In this document: one piece after another, positions 12,401-24,890 of the stretch
Numbering within the stretch: the stretch's first letter is position 1
Layout: each line of letters starts with the position of its first letter
NCBI GenBank assembly: GCA_026545225.1
Contig: CM048848.1
Location: forward strand, 49,935,806 to 49,999,805
DNA from: Cornus controversa
Lineage: Eukaryota; Streptophyta; Magnoliopsida; Cornales; Cornaceae
Reading direction: 5' to 3'
DNA length: 64,000 nucleotides
Position numbers and translations under genes: made by a program
The notes under the pieces: model-generated
The model's input: only the letters and a program-made list of their open reading frames with translations
Databases searched by the model: none
What the model was told of the DNA's origin: nothing

Positions 12401-13762
12401 TTGATGATTGGAGAAGGATTTGCCCTCATAGCGTCAATTCAAACTTGTAGCGTGAGAGTGACACTTAAAAATAAGACGGCATCATCCCACTTAAAAATAT
12501 CAGATCCAAAGCCAACAAGACAAGACCAACATAATTCTATTAGAAGATATAAAATCTTAACTTACACCTGTTCTATCATCTTAACTTTTAGAACATTTTG
12601 TGGCCAACATTATACCACAAAGTAGTCAAGATATTGAGATTCAAACTTAATGCCATTATGATAACTCAAGCTTTTATAACAATTTGTGGGTTTTAACACA
12701 CTTTATTCTTTTTGAGATTGCTGCAATTACACCCTTCAATCATATATCTATTAATGAATGACAGAAACGTGTAAGAAGCAAGATATGACGATTTTGCCCT
12801 TAATCAACTTTAATCCATGTGGTAAACATTTTTACCAAGTACAAGGATTAAACTAACTGGAATATAACCAAGATTAAGATATGGTCAAAAAATTGGGTAA
12901 TAAACTAGAAAGCGTGGATACATATATGACACGATATGGGTACGACGATACGACAAATCTGAAAAAAAAAAGGATATGGGTATGGCAGGATAAGGCAATA
13001 TAAAAATAATAAATTATATTTTTATATATACAAAAAATTGAATTATTAACATTTCTTGATAAAATATTATGATTAATAAAAAAAATAAAAGTTAAGAGTC
13101 ATATTGTATAATTTGAATGGATAAATTTTGTACTAAATCATGATATATATATCTCTCAACACTTCTTTTTTAAAATAAATTTTAAACTTTTCTTAACAAT
13201 TATACTATGATATTATTATCGAAAAAGCTACATTTTAATGTTCAAACTTGTTAAAGATGTGTTTTGAAGTATCTATCGGATATGTGGTTGAAGTATCTGA
13301 GAAATATCGGATACATGTTAAAAATAAAAATATATATTATAAATTATGGATTCGTTTAGGCGTATCGGTGAGTATCGGTATCCATATACTCTTCGAGAAT
13401 TGTGCTTCCTAGGTAATATATCTCCATTCTCAGTGAGAGTGTTTTGGATCTTCGATTTTTTAGAGAAATTCATAGAATGGCATGTTGCATTTCTAGCTAA
13501 TGAGGGTATTTTAATAATTTTACGTGTCTCTAACGGCATTTTGTAATGGATTTGGGGTTTCTGTCTCGGGGTGACATGTGGTCAAAACTGGATAGTTAGA
13601 CGTCTATTTTTGCAGTTTGCCCAACTAATAATAATCAATAGACTCACCAAGTAATAACTATACCAAATTAAAATTAGACAAACCAATTCACGCCGAAAAA
13701 CACCCTAAACAAACATTCATCACACAATACCCTAATTATCCAAAAGGTGCGAAGTAATCAAC
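9453..13762 (-). other. RPN6 upstream region or putative long 5' UTR intron, repeat-bearing
   Basis: No protein-coding gene is recognised. If the noncoding exons at 13763-13956 belong to RPN6, this is a 4.3-kb 5' UTR intron. Otherwise it is the promoter side; a G-box-like CCACGTGG lies near 10289. It holds the 62-bp tandem pair and two stretches (about 11380-11760 and 12900-13400) rich in short GGATAC/GGACAC-type words, which look like decayed non-autonomous transposons. Confidence 0.4.
11571..11694. repeat. 62-bp tandem duplication
   Basis: Two adjacent, almost identical 62-bp units (starting 11571 and 11633), each running from ACTCTAGAAAATA to CAGTGTCCATGT(A/G)TCCT. Confidence 0.9.
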
Positions 13763-14060
13763 CTGATCGGTGATCTTGCGGTGCCAAACAGATCTGATAA
13801 CCGTGATGATAGCAGCTGTGAATCGACGAAGATTAGCTGATTGGTAAGGAGCTGTTGATCGTGAAACGGTAAAAAAGGTCAGTAAAAAATTGTTAGGGTT
13901 AGGGTTAGGATTTGGGATTAAATTCAAGAGCAGAAAAAGTACAGAGGAAACGTACCAGAGAGAACACAGAGTTCCTGAAGTAGAGTGAAGGGGAAGAAAG
14001 ATACCGTCTCCTCAATGCACATGTAAAGAAGGGTAGTTCGGATATTTCATCAATTAAGAA
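13763..14060 (-). other. Putative noncoding 5' exons of RPN6 with a telo-box
   Basis: On the minus strand a pyrimidine-rich leader ends at 13956 with a good donor (TCTCTG|GTACGT). An acceptor (ATCAACAG) opens a second exon-like block at 13851-13763, closed by GATCAG|GTTGAT. Neither block has an ATG in a long frame. The next coding sequence on this strand is RPN6, whose start is preceded by an acceptor at 9453. Three CCTAACC repeats (telo-box, 13890-13911), typical of housekeeping plant promoters, lie in the short intron. The linkage to RPN6 is inferred only from strand and splice signals. Confidence 0.4.
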
Positions 14061-16974
14061 ATGGAAATGCAATCGGGCATATTATGGTTCCCCTAAACCA
14101 ACCCAAATAAGAGTTTGTATGGATTCTGAGTCACCGAGTTGAAACTTGGAACGGAAGTAAAGCTATGTTTGATAGAATGGAAAAATAAATAAATAAATAA
14201 CATTTGTAATGAGAGAAAAGAAATGAGAGAAAATGATAGTGTTAAATTTTTATCTATGTTTGGTTGATTAGTAAAGGAAATAATAGTTAACATATTTGAA
14301 AAAAGAAAAAAAATGGAAGAATTTAAAAAATTTACCATTATACCCTTTTATATTTAAAAGAATAAATTTTAGCTTTTATTAAAATAAAGGTAAAATATGG
14401 ATGTAATCATTTGGAGATTCAGACTTTGTGTTTAGACCATGTGGAGTATGTTTTGGATCATTTAGGTGTTTCACATTTTATAGAGAATGCATGTATGTTG
14501 GAGGATGAGAATTTAACATGAAATTTGTCTATGTATGGAATATCAGGAATTTTGTCGAAAGGTATTTAGATTGATTGAAATCTCATTTTTGATTAATCGA
14601 AAGCTTTCAATTAAGCGAACTTCCATCGAAATATTTCGATGGATAGGACCCTAATTCTAGCAGGATATCGATACTACTTTGATACATCGTCAATTAATCA
14701 AAACTTCGATTGATCGAAATACTAAATTCAATCGTGCAAAATGACAGTTGGACTAATGCATGTGTGGCCACATTTGGGGCCTTCGTGAGTGATTGATGTT
14801 GGGTCATATGTAGGTAAACGTATGCATGTAATTAAACTTCCGCATTGATTTAGAGGTTGAGGTAATTCATTCCGGGCTTGGAGATGGAGTCTCCAAAGAC
14901 TCGGAGTGTTGATGTTTGATAATCACCGTTCACTCTCATTTTTCTCGCTCTTAATCGGTATTAGAAATCGAGGCCATGTCACTTTTCCTCCCTAATCTAT
15001 GTCATATAGTGGACAACTATTAAATATAAATTAAAACTAAAACAAGAAAATTACTTAAAATCAGAAAATTGCATAAAAATCAGAAAAATTCATAATATGA
15101 AAATTTTCTAAAAATTATAAAATTAATCCTAAAAATTTAGGAATTTTGTGAGTGCATCAAAAACCCTAGAGAAAGAATGTGAATCCTGCAACATATATAT
15201 ATATATATATATATATATGTAAATTTGTATATATATGTTTATATGTCTATCTTTATATTTACCCATCATCTTGAGCCTATCTTCACACCACCATCAGCTC
15301 TCTATTCCTGAAATGTTCAAACAGTTTTTCTTTCGTTTTACAGCGTGAGAGATTTTATTCTCAAGCAGGACGTATTAAGGACTAAGGAGACCGACGTATC
15401 CTTTATACTAAATTTTAATTTTTTGTAACCTTCTTTACTTCCTTTAGCACCTTTTTTTCTTTTGGGTCCTCAAAAGAGATAATATTTTTTTCTTTGAAAA
15501 GAGATTCCTTTTTCCTCGGTACTTTTTTTTTTCCGCCTTGTTAAAAGAAATAATTTATTTAACAGAAATAAACTTTTTTTTTGTTTACCCTTTTTTATAG
15601 GGAGAGGTCTTGTCAAAAGAAATAATTTATTCGACAAAAGTAATTTTTTTTTTTTTTGTCATATCAAAAGAGATAATTTATTTAACAGTGATAACTTCTT
15701 TTTTGAGTACTTTATTTTTAGGGAGGTCTTGTCAAAAGAAATAATTTATTCAACAAAAGTATTTTTTTTGTCATGTCAAAAAATATCATTTATTCAACCA
15801 TGATAATTCTTTTTCTTTTCCTTTTTTTTTTTTTTTTTTGCATACTATACTTTTTTTTGGGTCTTGTCAAAAAAAAAAAATTTATTTAACAAACGTAAAC
15901 CAAAAAAAAAAAAATTAGTCTTCAAAAAAGATAATTGATTCAACATAAATAACTTTTTTAGGTTTTGTCATAAGAGAACTTTTTTTGAGGTCTTTTTTTG
16001 GTATTTTTTTTTGAATCCTCTCAAAAGAGACCAAAAGTATTAAAGATCATAGAAAGAAAAGGGATATGTGAAAGGATATTTGTGTAATTTTAAAAAAAAA
16101 TCTTTTACTTGTGAAGTTATGATTATTAAAATGGGAGTACAAACGTAAAAAAGATGAATGTGTCTCCCTTGATTAAACTATTTTAAAATGTATATAAATA
16201 TTAAAAATCCTATATACTTTTAATAAGAGTATAGATATAGATATAGATATAAATATAGATATAGATAGAGATAGAGATAGAGATAGATGTAGATATAGAT
16301 ATAACAACAAATTATATGTAACACTTAACTTATTTGATCTAAATGATGAATAGAGAGACATTGTGTATTTAGTGATTGCTATGAGTTTTCTGCCTTTTTG
16401 TCGTGATCATATACAACGTTTGAAAGAGGATTGCACGAGGATTATACTGTCAAAATTCCGTAAGAAAAATCATTTACAATGATAACATGAATCAATCAAA
16501 CTTTTAAATTATCTTTATTTGATCAAATTAAACTATCATCTTTCACTCTCTCAGATAATTTTATTTTATAATATTTTAAACTATCTTTTAAAAAAGTAAG
16601 ATCACTTTAATATTGTCACTGTGACCATGTAATTTGTGAGTATTATATTTGGTGCAAAATGTGTTAATTTAAAGTAGAGTTCATGACAACTGTCATGAGA
16701 TCCACCTGAGAGTAACATTACTCTTTCCCTAACTATATTACCTGCCAAGTACTTTGTGGATCAACAGCCCCAATTGTTGCAGACCAACGAATAGTAATAT
16801 GATTCAAGTTGAAATCCCACATAAAGACATCCATGCACGTCTTGCCCCCATAACAATGGAATCAAATCATCAATACTCATCAATGAATGATCGTCACTGA
16901 CGATACAATGCATTGCCTCTAATCTCACCTCTCTCTTTCACACACAAAACCAAACGTGATAGATACATATAGGA
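14061..16974. other. Intergenic region between divergent RPN6 and XXT5
   Basis: AT-rich spacer without a recognised gene. It includes a short AT microsatellite (about 15192-15218), a family of degenerate repeats (15360-16030), an (ATAGAT)n-like tract (about 16228-16302) and the XXT5 promoter. I could not assign a confident TATA box. Confidence 0.5.
15360..16030 (+). repeat. Degenerate tandem repeat of T-rich units
   Basis: The phrase GTCAAAAGA(A/G)ATAATTTATTYAACA recurs roughly every 60 bp, alternating with poly-T tracts. Two phrases plus spacers form a larger unit of about 120 bp (compare 15600-15720 with 15721-15840). The copies have diverged by point changes and T-run length. Confidence 0.75.
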
Positions 16975-18312
16975 ATGGCCCGATTGGGCCATTTCACAGC
17001 CCTCAAAAGATCTTCCCCCGCCACCCTCCCAACGTCCGCCTCCACCACCGCCACCACCAGGCGCGGCGGCGGCCGTACACGCAAGACATTCAACAACCTC
17101 AAGATCACAATCCTCTGCGGCCTCGTCACCATCCTTGTCCTCCGCGGCACAATCGGCATCAACCGCCTCTTCCCCATCGAAGACCAAAACCAGGACTTCA
17201 TCGAAGAAGCCAATCGGGTCATCGCCGAAATCAGATCAGACAACGACCCATCTGATGACGAACCCTCGATTAATCCCAATGTCACCTACACTCTGGGACC
17301 CAAAATCACCAATTGGAACAAATTGAGGAAAGGTTGGCTCAAAGAAAACCCTGATTTCCCAAAAAATGTAAATGGGAGAGCTCGCATTTTGCTCGTAACA
17401 GGGTCGCAACCCAGCCCTTGTGACAACCCAATTGGGGATCACTATCTATTGAAGTCTATAAAGAACAAGATTGATTATTGTCGAATTCACGACATTGAGA
17501 TTGTGTATAACATGGCCCATCTAGATAGAGAGCTTGCCGGGTACTGGGCGAAGCTGCCATTGATTCGCCGGCTCATGTTGTCCCACCCGGAGGTCGAGTG
17601 GATATGGTGGATGGACAGTGATGCTATGTTTACAGATATGGTTTTCGAAATACCATTATCTAAATATGATGGTTACAATCTGGTTATTCATGGGTATCCT
17701 GAGTTGTTGTTCAATCAGAAGTCTTGGATAGCTTTGAATACAGGGAGTTTCTTGCTTAGGAATTGCCAGTGGTCTTTGAATTTGCTTGATGCTTGGGCTC
17801 CGATGGGTCCAAAAGGTCCGGTTCGTGAGAAGGCCGGGAAGATTCTGACGGCTAATTTGCAGGGGAGGCCGGCATTTGAGGCCGATGATCAATCTGCATT
17901 GATATACTTGTTGATTAAAAAGAAGGTAAGGTGGATGCACAAGGTGTTCGTTGAGAGTTCTTACTATTTGCATGGGTATTGGGAGGGTTTGGTGGACAGG
18001 TATGAGGAAATGGTTGAGAGGTATCATCCGGGGTTGGGCGACGAGAGGTGGCCATTCGTGACACATTTTGTGGGTTGCAAGCCTTGTGGGAGTTACGGAG
18101 ATTATCCGGTAGAGAGGTGTTTGAGTAGCATGGAGAGGGCTTTCAATTTTGCTGATAATCAGGTGCTTAAGTTACTCGGGTTTAGCCATAGAGGCCTGTT
18201 GAGTCCTAAGATCAAGAGGAGCAGAAATGAGACAGCTACGCCTTTGGAGCTTCGACGCCAGTTTGATAGTCAACTGCCAATGCGTGGAGGTACTGTGTCA
18301 CAGAAATCGTGA
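16975..18312 (+). CDS. XXT5: Xyloglucan 6-xylosyltransferase, GT34 (XXT5-like)
   Basis: A single-exon 445-aa Golgi type II membrane glycosyltransferase. GT34 enzymes of this clade transfer xylose from UDP-xylose to the glucan backbone of xyloglucan. A short basic Gly/Thr-rich cytosolic tail is followed by one signal-anchor (about residues 42-60, [20 protein letters not shown]), a stem region, then the catalytic domain. Conserved features are [20 protein letters not shown], the metal-binding DSD at 214-216 in [37 protein letters not shown] and [19 protein letters not shown]. The N-terminus and the tail ([18 protein letters not shown]) match XXT5/XXT3 better than XXT1/2 as I remember them. The reading frame is intact and looks functional. 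Confidence 0.95.
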   Translation: MARLGHFTALKRSSPATLPTSASTTATTRRGGGRTRKTFNNLKITILCGLVTILVLRGTIGINRLFPIEDQNQDFIEEANRVIAEIRSDNDPSDDEPSINPNVTYTLGPKITNWNKLRKGWLKENPDFPKNVNGRARILLVTGSQPSPCDNPIGDHYLLKSIKNKIDYCRIHDIEIVYNMAHLDRELAGYWAKLPLIRRLMLSHPEVEWIWWMDSDAMFTDMVFEIPLSKYDGYNLVIHGYPELLFNQKSWIALNTGSFLLRNCQWSLNLLDAWAPMGPKGPVREKAGKILTANLQGRPAFEADDQSALIYLLIKKKVRWMHKVFVESSYYLHGYWEGLVDRYEEMVERYHPGLGDERWPFVTHFVGCKPCGSYGDYPVERCLSSMERAFNFADNQVLKLLGFSHRGLLSPKIKRSRNETATPLELRRQFDSQLPMRGGTVSQKS

Positions 18313-19277
18313 GTAATTTCATTTTTGTGTGTTTGATTCATTGAAGTTAATGTAATTTAGTTCTGTATCGCTGCATTTCAGAGTTCTTTCACTTCATTGT
18401 TTTGTTCTTCCCTTGTAAAACAGTCTGGATAGTTGAATCACCCAAGGTGATGAATTCTTTATCTGTAATTTAGAACCAACAGTTTCTTTATAATTGAATA
18501 AATATAAAACCCTTGTTTTGGGCTCTTTGTTTTTCATCTTGTCATTGTTATAATTAACTAGTGAATCTTTGTTTGTGGTTCCCAAATTTCTGATGTCGAT
18601 TGAGCAGTAGTTGTATGATTGATGTCTTGGTTCAACCGGTATCAGAAACTTCAAGTCTGATCACTGATTGAAGGTACATGGAACAAGGTTAATTAAAAAT
18701 AATTTAAAAAAAAATTAAATATAGTAAGTGAAATGACATGTGAATGAAAAAGACTCAAGATAAAGAATTCATGTGACTGACTCGATTCATATGGGATCAA
18801 GGCAAGAATGATGATGATAATGATTATAGAACTTTCAAGGAATCAAACATATACATGATGATGATGACACGACAACCCCATTCATTCATATATCTTCTTC
18901 TGCGGAACTTTCAAACAGATACAGGATTTTTCTTTCTTTTTTTTTTGTTTTTTACATAATACTTTATCATAATTAATGTCATAATATCAGGAACAGCACT
19001 GTTGGAATCAATAAAGAACTAGCAGAAAACACATAATGAATCTATACGTCATATACCTTACAGAACCAATCTTAAATTCAATCTAACACGGAATTTTTTT
19101 TTAGAAATGCAGGATCAATCACTGATTTCTTTCATAAACATCTGATAACTTGAATAAATGTACTCCTTTTTCTCACTATAATAAATAAGCTGACAGATTC
19201 AAAATGCTCTAGATGAGAGAGAGAGAGTAAAAATAGGTGGGCTGACCATGTGTTATCGATCACGTACTGACAATGTA
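18313..19277. other. Intergenic region between convergent genes
   Basis: It contains the 3' flanks of XXT5 and of the minus-strand membrane-protein gene. A SINE-like 3' end lies at about 18765-18806 (GAATTCATGTGACTGACTCGATTCATATGGGATCAAGGC), related to the fragment at 2285-2340. No other gene was seen. Confidence 0.5.
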
Positions 19278-20871
19278 TCAGCCAACTCGGAGTATTGGAA
19301 CCCTCTGGCGTGTAGATAATATTTGGTTCATTTGGGCAATTTGAAGCAAGAGCTGGCTGATTTTCTGCAAACACATAATTAATTTTCAGAATGAAGAAGG
19401 GACTGGAAACGATGGAGTTCTCAAAATCGAATGGGAAATATACTGTACTAACTATGCTCTGATAGAAGTATAATTACAGAATAATCAAAACACGCATACA
19501 CTGATACACATACATGCATATATATGCTAAATTGTTTAAGAAACATGTAAGCGTTCCCTTGCCGAGGTTTTCTCAATTAAAGGCTAAAGCTAAATTATCA
19601 TCCTAATTTTATAAGGTTGTATATGTGCCCTTCTTGGATTTCACTAATCCTCTGTTTGCATATTAAGGTGTTCGGTTGACTATAAAATGTTATATAATTA
19701 TTGAAAGTGATTTAGCCATGTATGTGTATCAGTGTATCAGTGTAGATAGGATTATCTTTGAAAAAGAAAAAGGAAAAAAAAGGTAACTTTCAAAAACTGA
19801 AAGTGATTTAGCCATTAATTATTTAATCTAATGGAATAATATACACCTAGAACTCATATGAGCAAACAATAAACATGAATACATTTAGACGTGTGTATAA
19901 ATATATAACCATATATATGCATATATATAACACACACACACAGATATATATTCATATATACTTGTATGCATGCATATAAATTTATGCATTTCTAGGAAAA
20001 CAACTTAAAAGTATTAAAAAAGCACTGTATAAAGTTACCACGTAAATCCTGAACAACACACAGTGCATAAATGAGCCCAGTGTTAACTAGTTGCCAAATT
20101 TACAGTTAGGTGTGTCAAATATATTATGTCCTGTCTAAATTCTAATTGGCATTTCGACGAACACCTGAAATATTATCCGTTTTGTTTCAAAAACTAAACT
20201 ACCCACGAATCAGATTATACAATAAGAGACTTCAACATTCAAAACCAAGTTCAATTAAGATGATAGTATATATAAATCACAACATAATCAAAACAAATCT
20301 TTTTCCATAATAGAATGCAAACGTTTTTCAAACGAACCTCATCTTTCTCTTTAACGAGAAGCACCAAACGATCCTTGTTCTCTTGCAGGACTCGTTGGCG
20401 CCATCGCTGCACCTTCACATACAACAACGACACCACCAGAGCCACCACCATTCCTGTCACCGACAAAAGCGACGAAGACCCACCACTAAACACCCAATAA
20501 CTACGGACTGCATAGGCAATCCGATGAATTCTGGAGCTCAGGAGCCCCAAATGCAGCTTCAAACGCCTCCCAATTTCACCGGTGACGCTCACCGGGTTCA
20601 ACCCATCACCTTCACTGGAAATTGACGACGTCGACGAGCATGAGGATGCGAGAGTTGATGGTGGGTTGTGTTGTGGGGTGATGGGTAGGTCTTCGTGGTC
20701 ACTTGGAGGGAAGACGGAAGAGTGGTGGTGAAGGTAGTTGTCTGTGACCACCACAGACACAGTGTGGTCGACCCTTGTTGTTGTTTGGGTTGTGGGAGGT
20801 GTTTGTGGCCATGGTGATTGAATTTGCTCCCACTCGCTCAGTCCTTCCGAAGCCGCCTCTGCATTTTCCAT
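19278..20871 (-). CDS. Single-pass membrane protein of unknown function, two exons
   Basis: Exon 1 is 20871-20338 and exon 2 is 19364-19278, joined by a GAG|GTTCGT donor and a TTTGCAG acceptor in phase 0, giving 206 aa. The N-terminal half is acidic and rich in Ser/Thr/Pro (MENAEAASEGLSEWEQIQSP). One transmembrane helix follows (about residues 128-150, SSLLSVTGMVVALVVSLLYV). The short C-terminus looks like a coiled coil that continues smoothly across the splice (RWRQRVLQENKDRLVLLVKEKDE joined to KISQLLLQIAQMNQ), which supports the exon join. I do not recognise the family. It could be a tail-proximal membrane adaptor; no enzyme motif is visible. An in-frame ATG at 20943 would add 24 residues, but MENAE is the more typical start. 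Confidence 0.75.
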
Positions 20872-20943
20872 ATCTGTAAGTGGGCACCATTTGTGCCATG
20901 TCTTGTATGTGTTTGAGGATATTTCACAGATATTTTTACACAA

Positions 20944-22646
20944 GGGTGTGTTTCAGAGCCATTGCCTCATTGAGACATAAACGTTAGTATCAGTGACACT
21001 GACACGAGTTCGAAAGTTTTTAGAGTAATTAATTTGTGAAATATTAAAACTTTTTCATTTTGGTTTATGATTTTTACAAGATTAGAATAGGTCCAAGTTG
21101 CATCACAAGTTATGGATCATGTGGTCTTAAACATCTTAATTTCTATTCTGTCAATGATGACAAATTTGACAAGTGGACTCGAAAGGAATTGTTTTGTTCT
21201 TGATCAATCAAAAGTTGGGTAAGAAGTGCTGAAAACATCGTGAAGCTTCTATGAGCGCTTACGTTTCATGGTTTAAAAGCCTTTCAAGAAGATATTTATA
21301 TATGTGCTACAAATATCTAATGGGCCAGTTTTTTAGGCCCAACAAAATTTCTTGACCGAACACTGTTGATTGGCAAGACAGAAGAAAGTGAAGGGTTCAC
21401 CTTCTCGTCTTTTGTATATATGATTCATCAAAAGTTCTGGTCAAAAAGTAATGTTTAATACATGGATTTTAAAAATATTTTTCTATCACATGAACATTTC
21501 AAGCTCTACTTGAACTCCTTTAATAAGCAAATAAGCTGAGTTTAAACTTGATTATTGATGAACAAAATGAGTCCAAACAACTTATAGATAAGCTCATTAG
21601 ACTCCTAAACATGTTTGTGAGCATGCTCAATAAAGTTTGTGAATTCTTTATTAGGGATTGTATTTTGAGTTCGACGAGTAATATAGATTCGGTTTGATCT
21701 TGAGTCTAGAATCAAGCTTGAGATCAAGAAGGCCAAAGTTGGGCTTGTCTAAAAGTCGAGAAGGTATTAGGTATTCCACTAATACAAAGTTTGTATTTTC
21801 CATTATTTTCTATTATAATGAGAATCAATGTTGGTATTAGGTGGGATTTCCATATACGTTACTCCGTTGTATTAAATAATTTCCCCTAAAAGTCCAAGTG
21901 GTATAGACATATACATCATAGACTCATAAATGCATGAAGATTAATGTACATAAACAATAAAGACGAGGTGAAAGAGAAAACTAATTTGAAATGAGTGTGA
22001 GGTCTCTCTCATGACACTTGTCATAAACTCTTTATTAATTTATGATAATCATGTACAGATATTGAAATGCGCATTTAACTATTTGAAATAGGATTATATG
22101 AAAATTATACGGTCAAAAATTTGTATCAAAATTCATTTACAATAGATCACACGAATCAGTCAAACTTTTACACAATTTTTCTTTTAACTTCATTTGATCA
22201 AATTATACTATCAACTTTGACCGTCTCATATAATTTGTTTCAAATTATTTTGAGTTGATTTTTTCACAGTGATATCAATTTATTATTTTTGTGCATTATT
22301 TTTTTTATTTTTTGGGTCCGAACTGTATTAATTGAAAAGAGAGCTCAAGTGTCGCGAAGAAAATCTCATAATAGCTCTACGCTTTAAAAAATTAAATATA
22401 ATATGAAATGAAAAAATAAAATAAAATTATCATGAGACAGTAAGTACAAATTCGCGCGCGTCCCACAAAGTACAAATACTTCTCCCCAACAGGCCAATAC
22501 ATACGAATACAACTCTACCCAAATACATAATCCAATCGGAAATTCCACATTATCTCCTGCTATTCACCTTCAAGTTCTTCAACACACTCGTCCTCTCCCC
22601 CTCTCTCTCTCTACCCTGCAACTTTCTCTATCTAAAAACCTTCACC
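20944..22646. other. Divergent intergenic region
   Basis: It separates the minus-strand membrane-protein gene from the plus-strand polytopic membrane-protein gene and so holds both promoters. A CT-rich leader (about 22590-22635) precedes the downstream ATG. No gene or defined transposon was seen. Confidence 0.5.
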
Positions 22647-23645
22647 ATGTCGACTTCCACCCCGACCCTCAACTTCTGCGGCGTCCTCTCGGAATCGAAG
22701 CGAATCATCAACGCCCACTCTCGCCACTTCCTCGCCCTCTCCGTCCTCTTCATCCTCCCTCTCTCTTTCTCTCTCATCATGTACCCTACCCTCGAACAAA
22801 CCCTCTTCCAATCCTTCCCCAAGAACTCCAAACTCCTCCTCCAATTCACCGACTCACACACCTCTCATCACTCTATCCAAACCCTATCCTTCCCTCTCCT
22901 TTACACCTTCTTCCTCCTTCTCTTCTCTCTCTTCGCCCTTGCCACAATCACCTACAGCACCTTCCACGGATTCTATGGTAGACCTGTCAAAATCGCCTCC
23001 GCTATCAAATCCCTCTTCTCCTCTTTCCTACCCCTCTTAGCCACATCGTTTGTTTCACATATGGTCACTGGTTTGATTTTTGTTGGTTTTGCTCTTTTAG
23101 TGATTTTTGTGATCAAAGGGGTTGAATTTCTAGGGTTTGAGATCGATTACGATTCGAATTACTTTGCTGGGTGTTGTATTGTGGCTTTGATTTTCTATTT
23201 GATGGTGTTGGTTTATTTACAAGTGAATTGGGCATTGGCGTTTGTGATTGTGGTTGTGGAATTGAAATGGGGGTTTGAGCCGTTGCGGCGAAGCACGCAT
23301 TTGGTGAGGGGTATGAGAGGGGTGGCCTTGTCCCTGTTGTTGTTCTTCGGTGCTTTGATTGGGGTTCTGGTATGGAGCAGTGTAGTGTCGGCCGCAGCAA
23401 ATTTGGATGGTGTCACCGATGGATGGAAGAGTTGGGCATTCATTGTTCAGATTGTGGTGAGTTCAAGTTTTTTGACTATGGCGATGCTTCACAATGTGGC
23501 TGCAAACACGGTGTTGTATATGTATTGTAAGGCCATTCATGGTGAATTGGCTTTAGAGATTGCGCAGGAGTTTGCACGAGAATATATTAGCTTGCCTTTT
23601 GATGATGAGAAGGTCCCTCATGTTGTTTCTGTTGTTCAAGCTTAA
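22647..23645 (+). CDS. Six-pass plant membrane protein, uncharacterised family
   Basis: An intronless 332-aa protein with a hydrophobic pattern consistent with six membrane segments, at about residues 28-47, 83-106, 126-155, 172-205, 224-250 and 262-296. It starts MSTSTPTLNFCGVLSESKRI; the Leu-rich first helix and the motif VNWALAFVIVVVELKWGFEPLRRS are typical of a plant family often labelled 'polyadenylate-binding protein 1-B-binding protein' in databases (Arabidopsis At4g19950/At5g44860 group, from memory). That label is poorly founded and I would not infer RNA biology from it. The C-terminus is soluble and acidic. The GC-rich first third contrasts with the T-rich remainder, but the frame is continuous. 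No catalytic motif is visible. Confidence 0.85.
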   Translation: MSTSTPTLNFCGVLSESKRIINAHSRHFLALSVLFILPLSFSLIMYPTLEQTLFQSFPKNSKLLLQFTDSHTSHHSIQTLSFPLLYTFFLLLFSLFALATITYSTFHGFYGRPVKIASAIKSLFSSFLPLLATSFVSHMVTGLIFVGFALLVIFVIKGVEFLGFEIDYDSNYFAGCCIVALIFYLMVLVYLQVNWALAFVIVVVELKWGFEPLRRSTHLVRGMRGVALSLLLFFGALIGVLVWSSVVSAAANLDGVTDGWKSWAFIVQIVVSSSFLTMAMLHNVAANTVLYMYCKAIHGELALEIAQEFAREYISLPFDDEKVPHVVSVVQA

Positions 23646-23689
23646 TGAGTTTGAGGTTAGTGGGTTTGTCATGTCTATACTTTTACTTT

Positions 23690-24890
23690 GTGGTTTGTCA
23701 GGCTGTTGTTTGCTTATGTAATTTGCTTTACTCTGTGTATAAAAACAAAGAAATGTCACAAATGTGGACAATCTGAAACTTTTAGATACCACTGTATTAT
23801 CAATTTTATTTTTGTTAAAGCTTGATGATGCTTTTGATTGAAAATGGTTCTTATTATGTTATGCATGTATGTCTGGAGAAATGAAATGGATAAATTGTGA
23901 GTTGGATAGGATATAGAATGTCACTTGTACTTTAATGAGCAGTTAACAAAAGCATGTGCTTTCCAGTAGTTTTTGCAAATCATGTTATAGTAAGTCAGTA
24001 TTACGATTTAACTATTGCATCATTTCTATCATACTTAGCGGCTCAGGTGATTGTCTCCTTGTGATACTGCAAATTGCATTTCAATATGCAACATAACACT
24101 CAATGGACCGAGTCAACTGCGACGGACAACTCTACATTTTAAAAATCTGCAATTAGTTTGAGACTGTAGTTGGACTAGTAGAGAGTCTGTCACATGGGTA
24201 ATTGACATAGAAAATTTAGAACAGTAAATGTTTTACCGCCTTCCTTCATGATTATGTATCCAAAATTAACATACAAATGAAGCATCAAAATTTAGTAGTT
24301 TACTCAGCTTAGCCCTTCAAATCAATGGATTAAAGCTGCACTTTTGTGTTGGGAATTACAAGAAACATTACGACTATCAAGAGGAAGGAATTTAATAGTA
24401 TGGATGGCACATTTTCTGTGACATACAACTGTACACCCTGCTATACAATTCTTAAATTATTAGCATCTCCTTTCAAGAAAGAGAAGAAAAATATCAAAGA
24501 TCTTAAACATATTTAAAGTGACTGCGTTTAGTTTGAGTTGTCATATGTTAATTTTGAGGCACTTCAAAATTCAGGCACATAAATCTGAAATCTGGGAATT
24601 ATGCTGCTTCTGTTTGTGTTTTGTTGAGCCGCTTTTTTTTTTTTCCTATGTGATGCATTTTGTTATTCTTTGTGTATAAAATCAAGATATGTGACAAATG
24701 CGGAGAATGTGAGACTTTCATATACATTTGACATCCATTAATCCCCAAAAAAAGTTGTCCTAATCTTATTTTTTCAAGCTTGATAATGATGCTTTTAAAA
24801 GAAATTTTTTTTAGCTCAATTATGTTATTTATATATCCCTAAATAAATGGAAGTAGTGCATTGTATTTTGGATAGGATAGTTTGAGACGA
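23690..24890 (+). repeat. Diverged direct duplication of a 3' UTR
   Basis: About 220 bp downstream of the six-pass protein gene (23690-23915) recurs at 24610-24890, offset by 937 bp. Shared words include TGTGTATAAAA, ACAAATG.GGA.AAT.TGA.ACTTT, AAGCTTGAT.ATG and TTGGATAGGATA. The second copy has no coding sequence that I can recognise. Confidence 0.65.

Noticed and set aside
16894..17285. Overlapping ORFs on both strands at the XXT5 start
   Set aside because: Shadows of the GC-rich XXT5 5' coding region.
20872..20943. N-terminal extension of the membrane protein from the ATG at 20943
   Set aside because: In frame, but Cys/Lys-rich and unlike the acidic N-terminus that follows; MENAE is more plausible.
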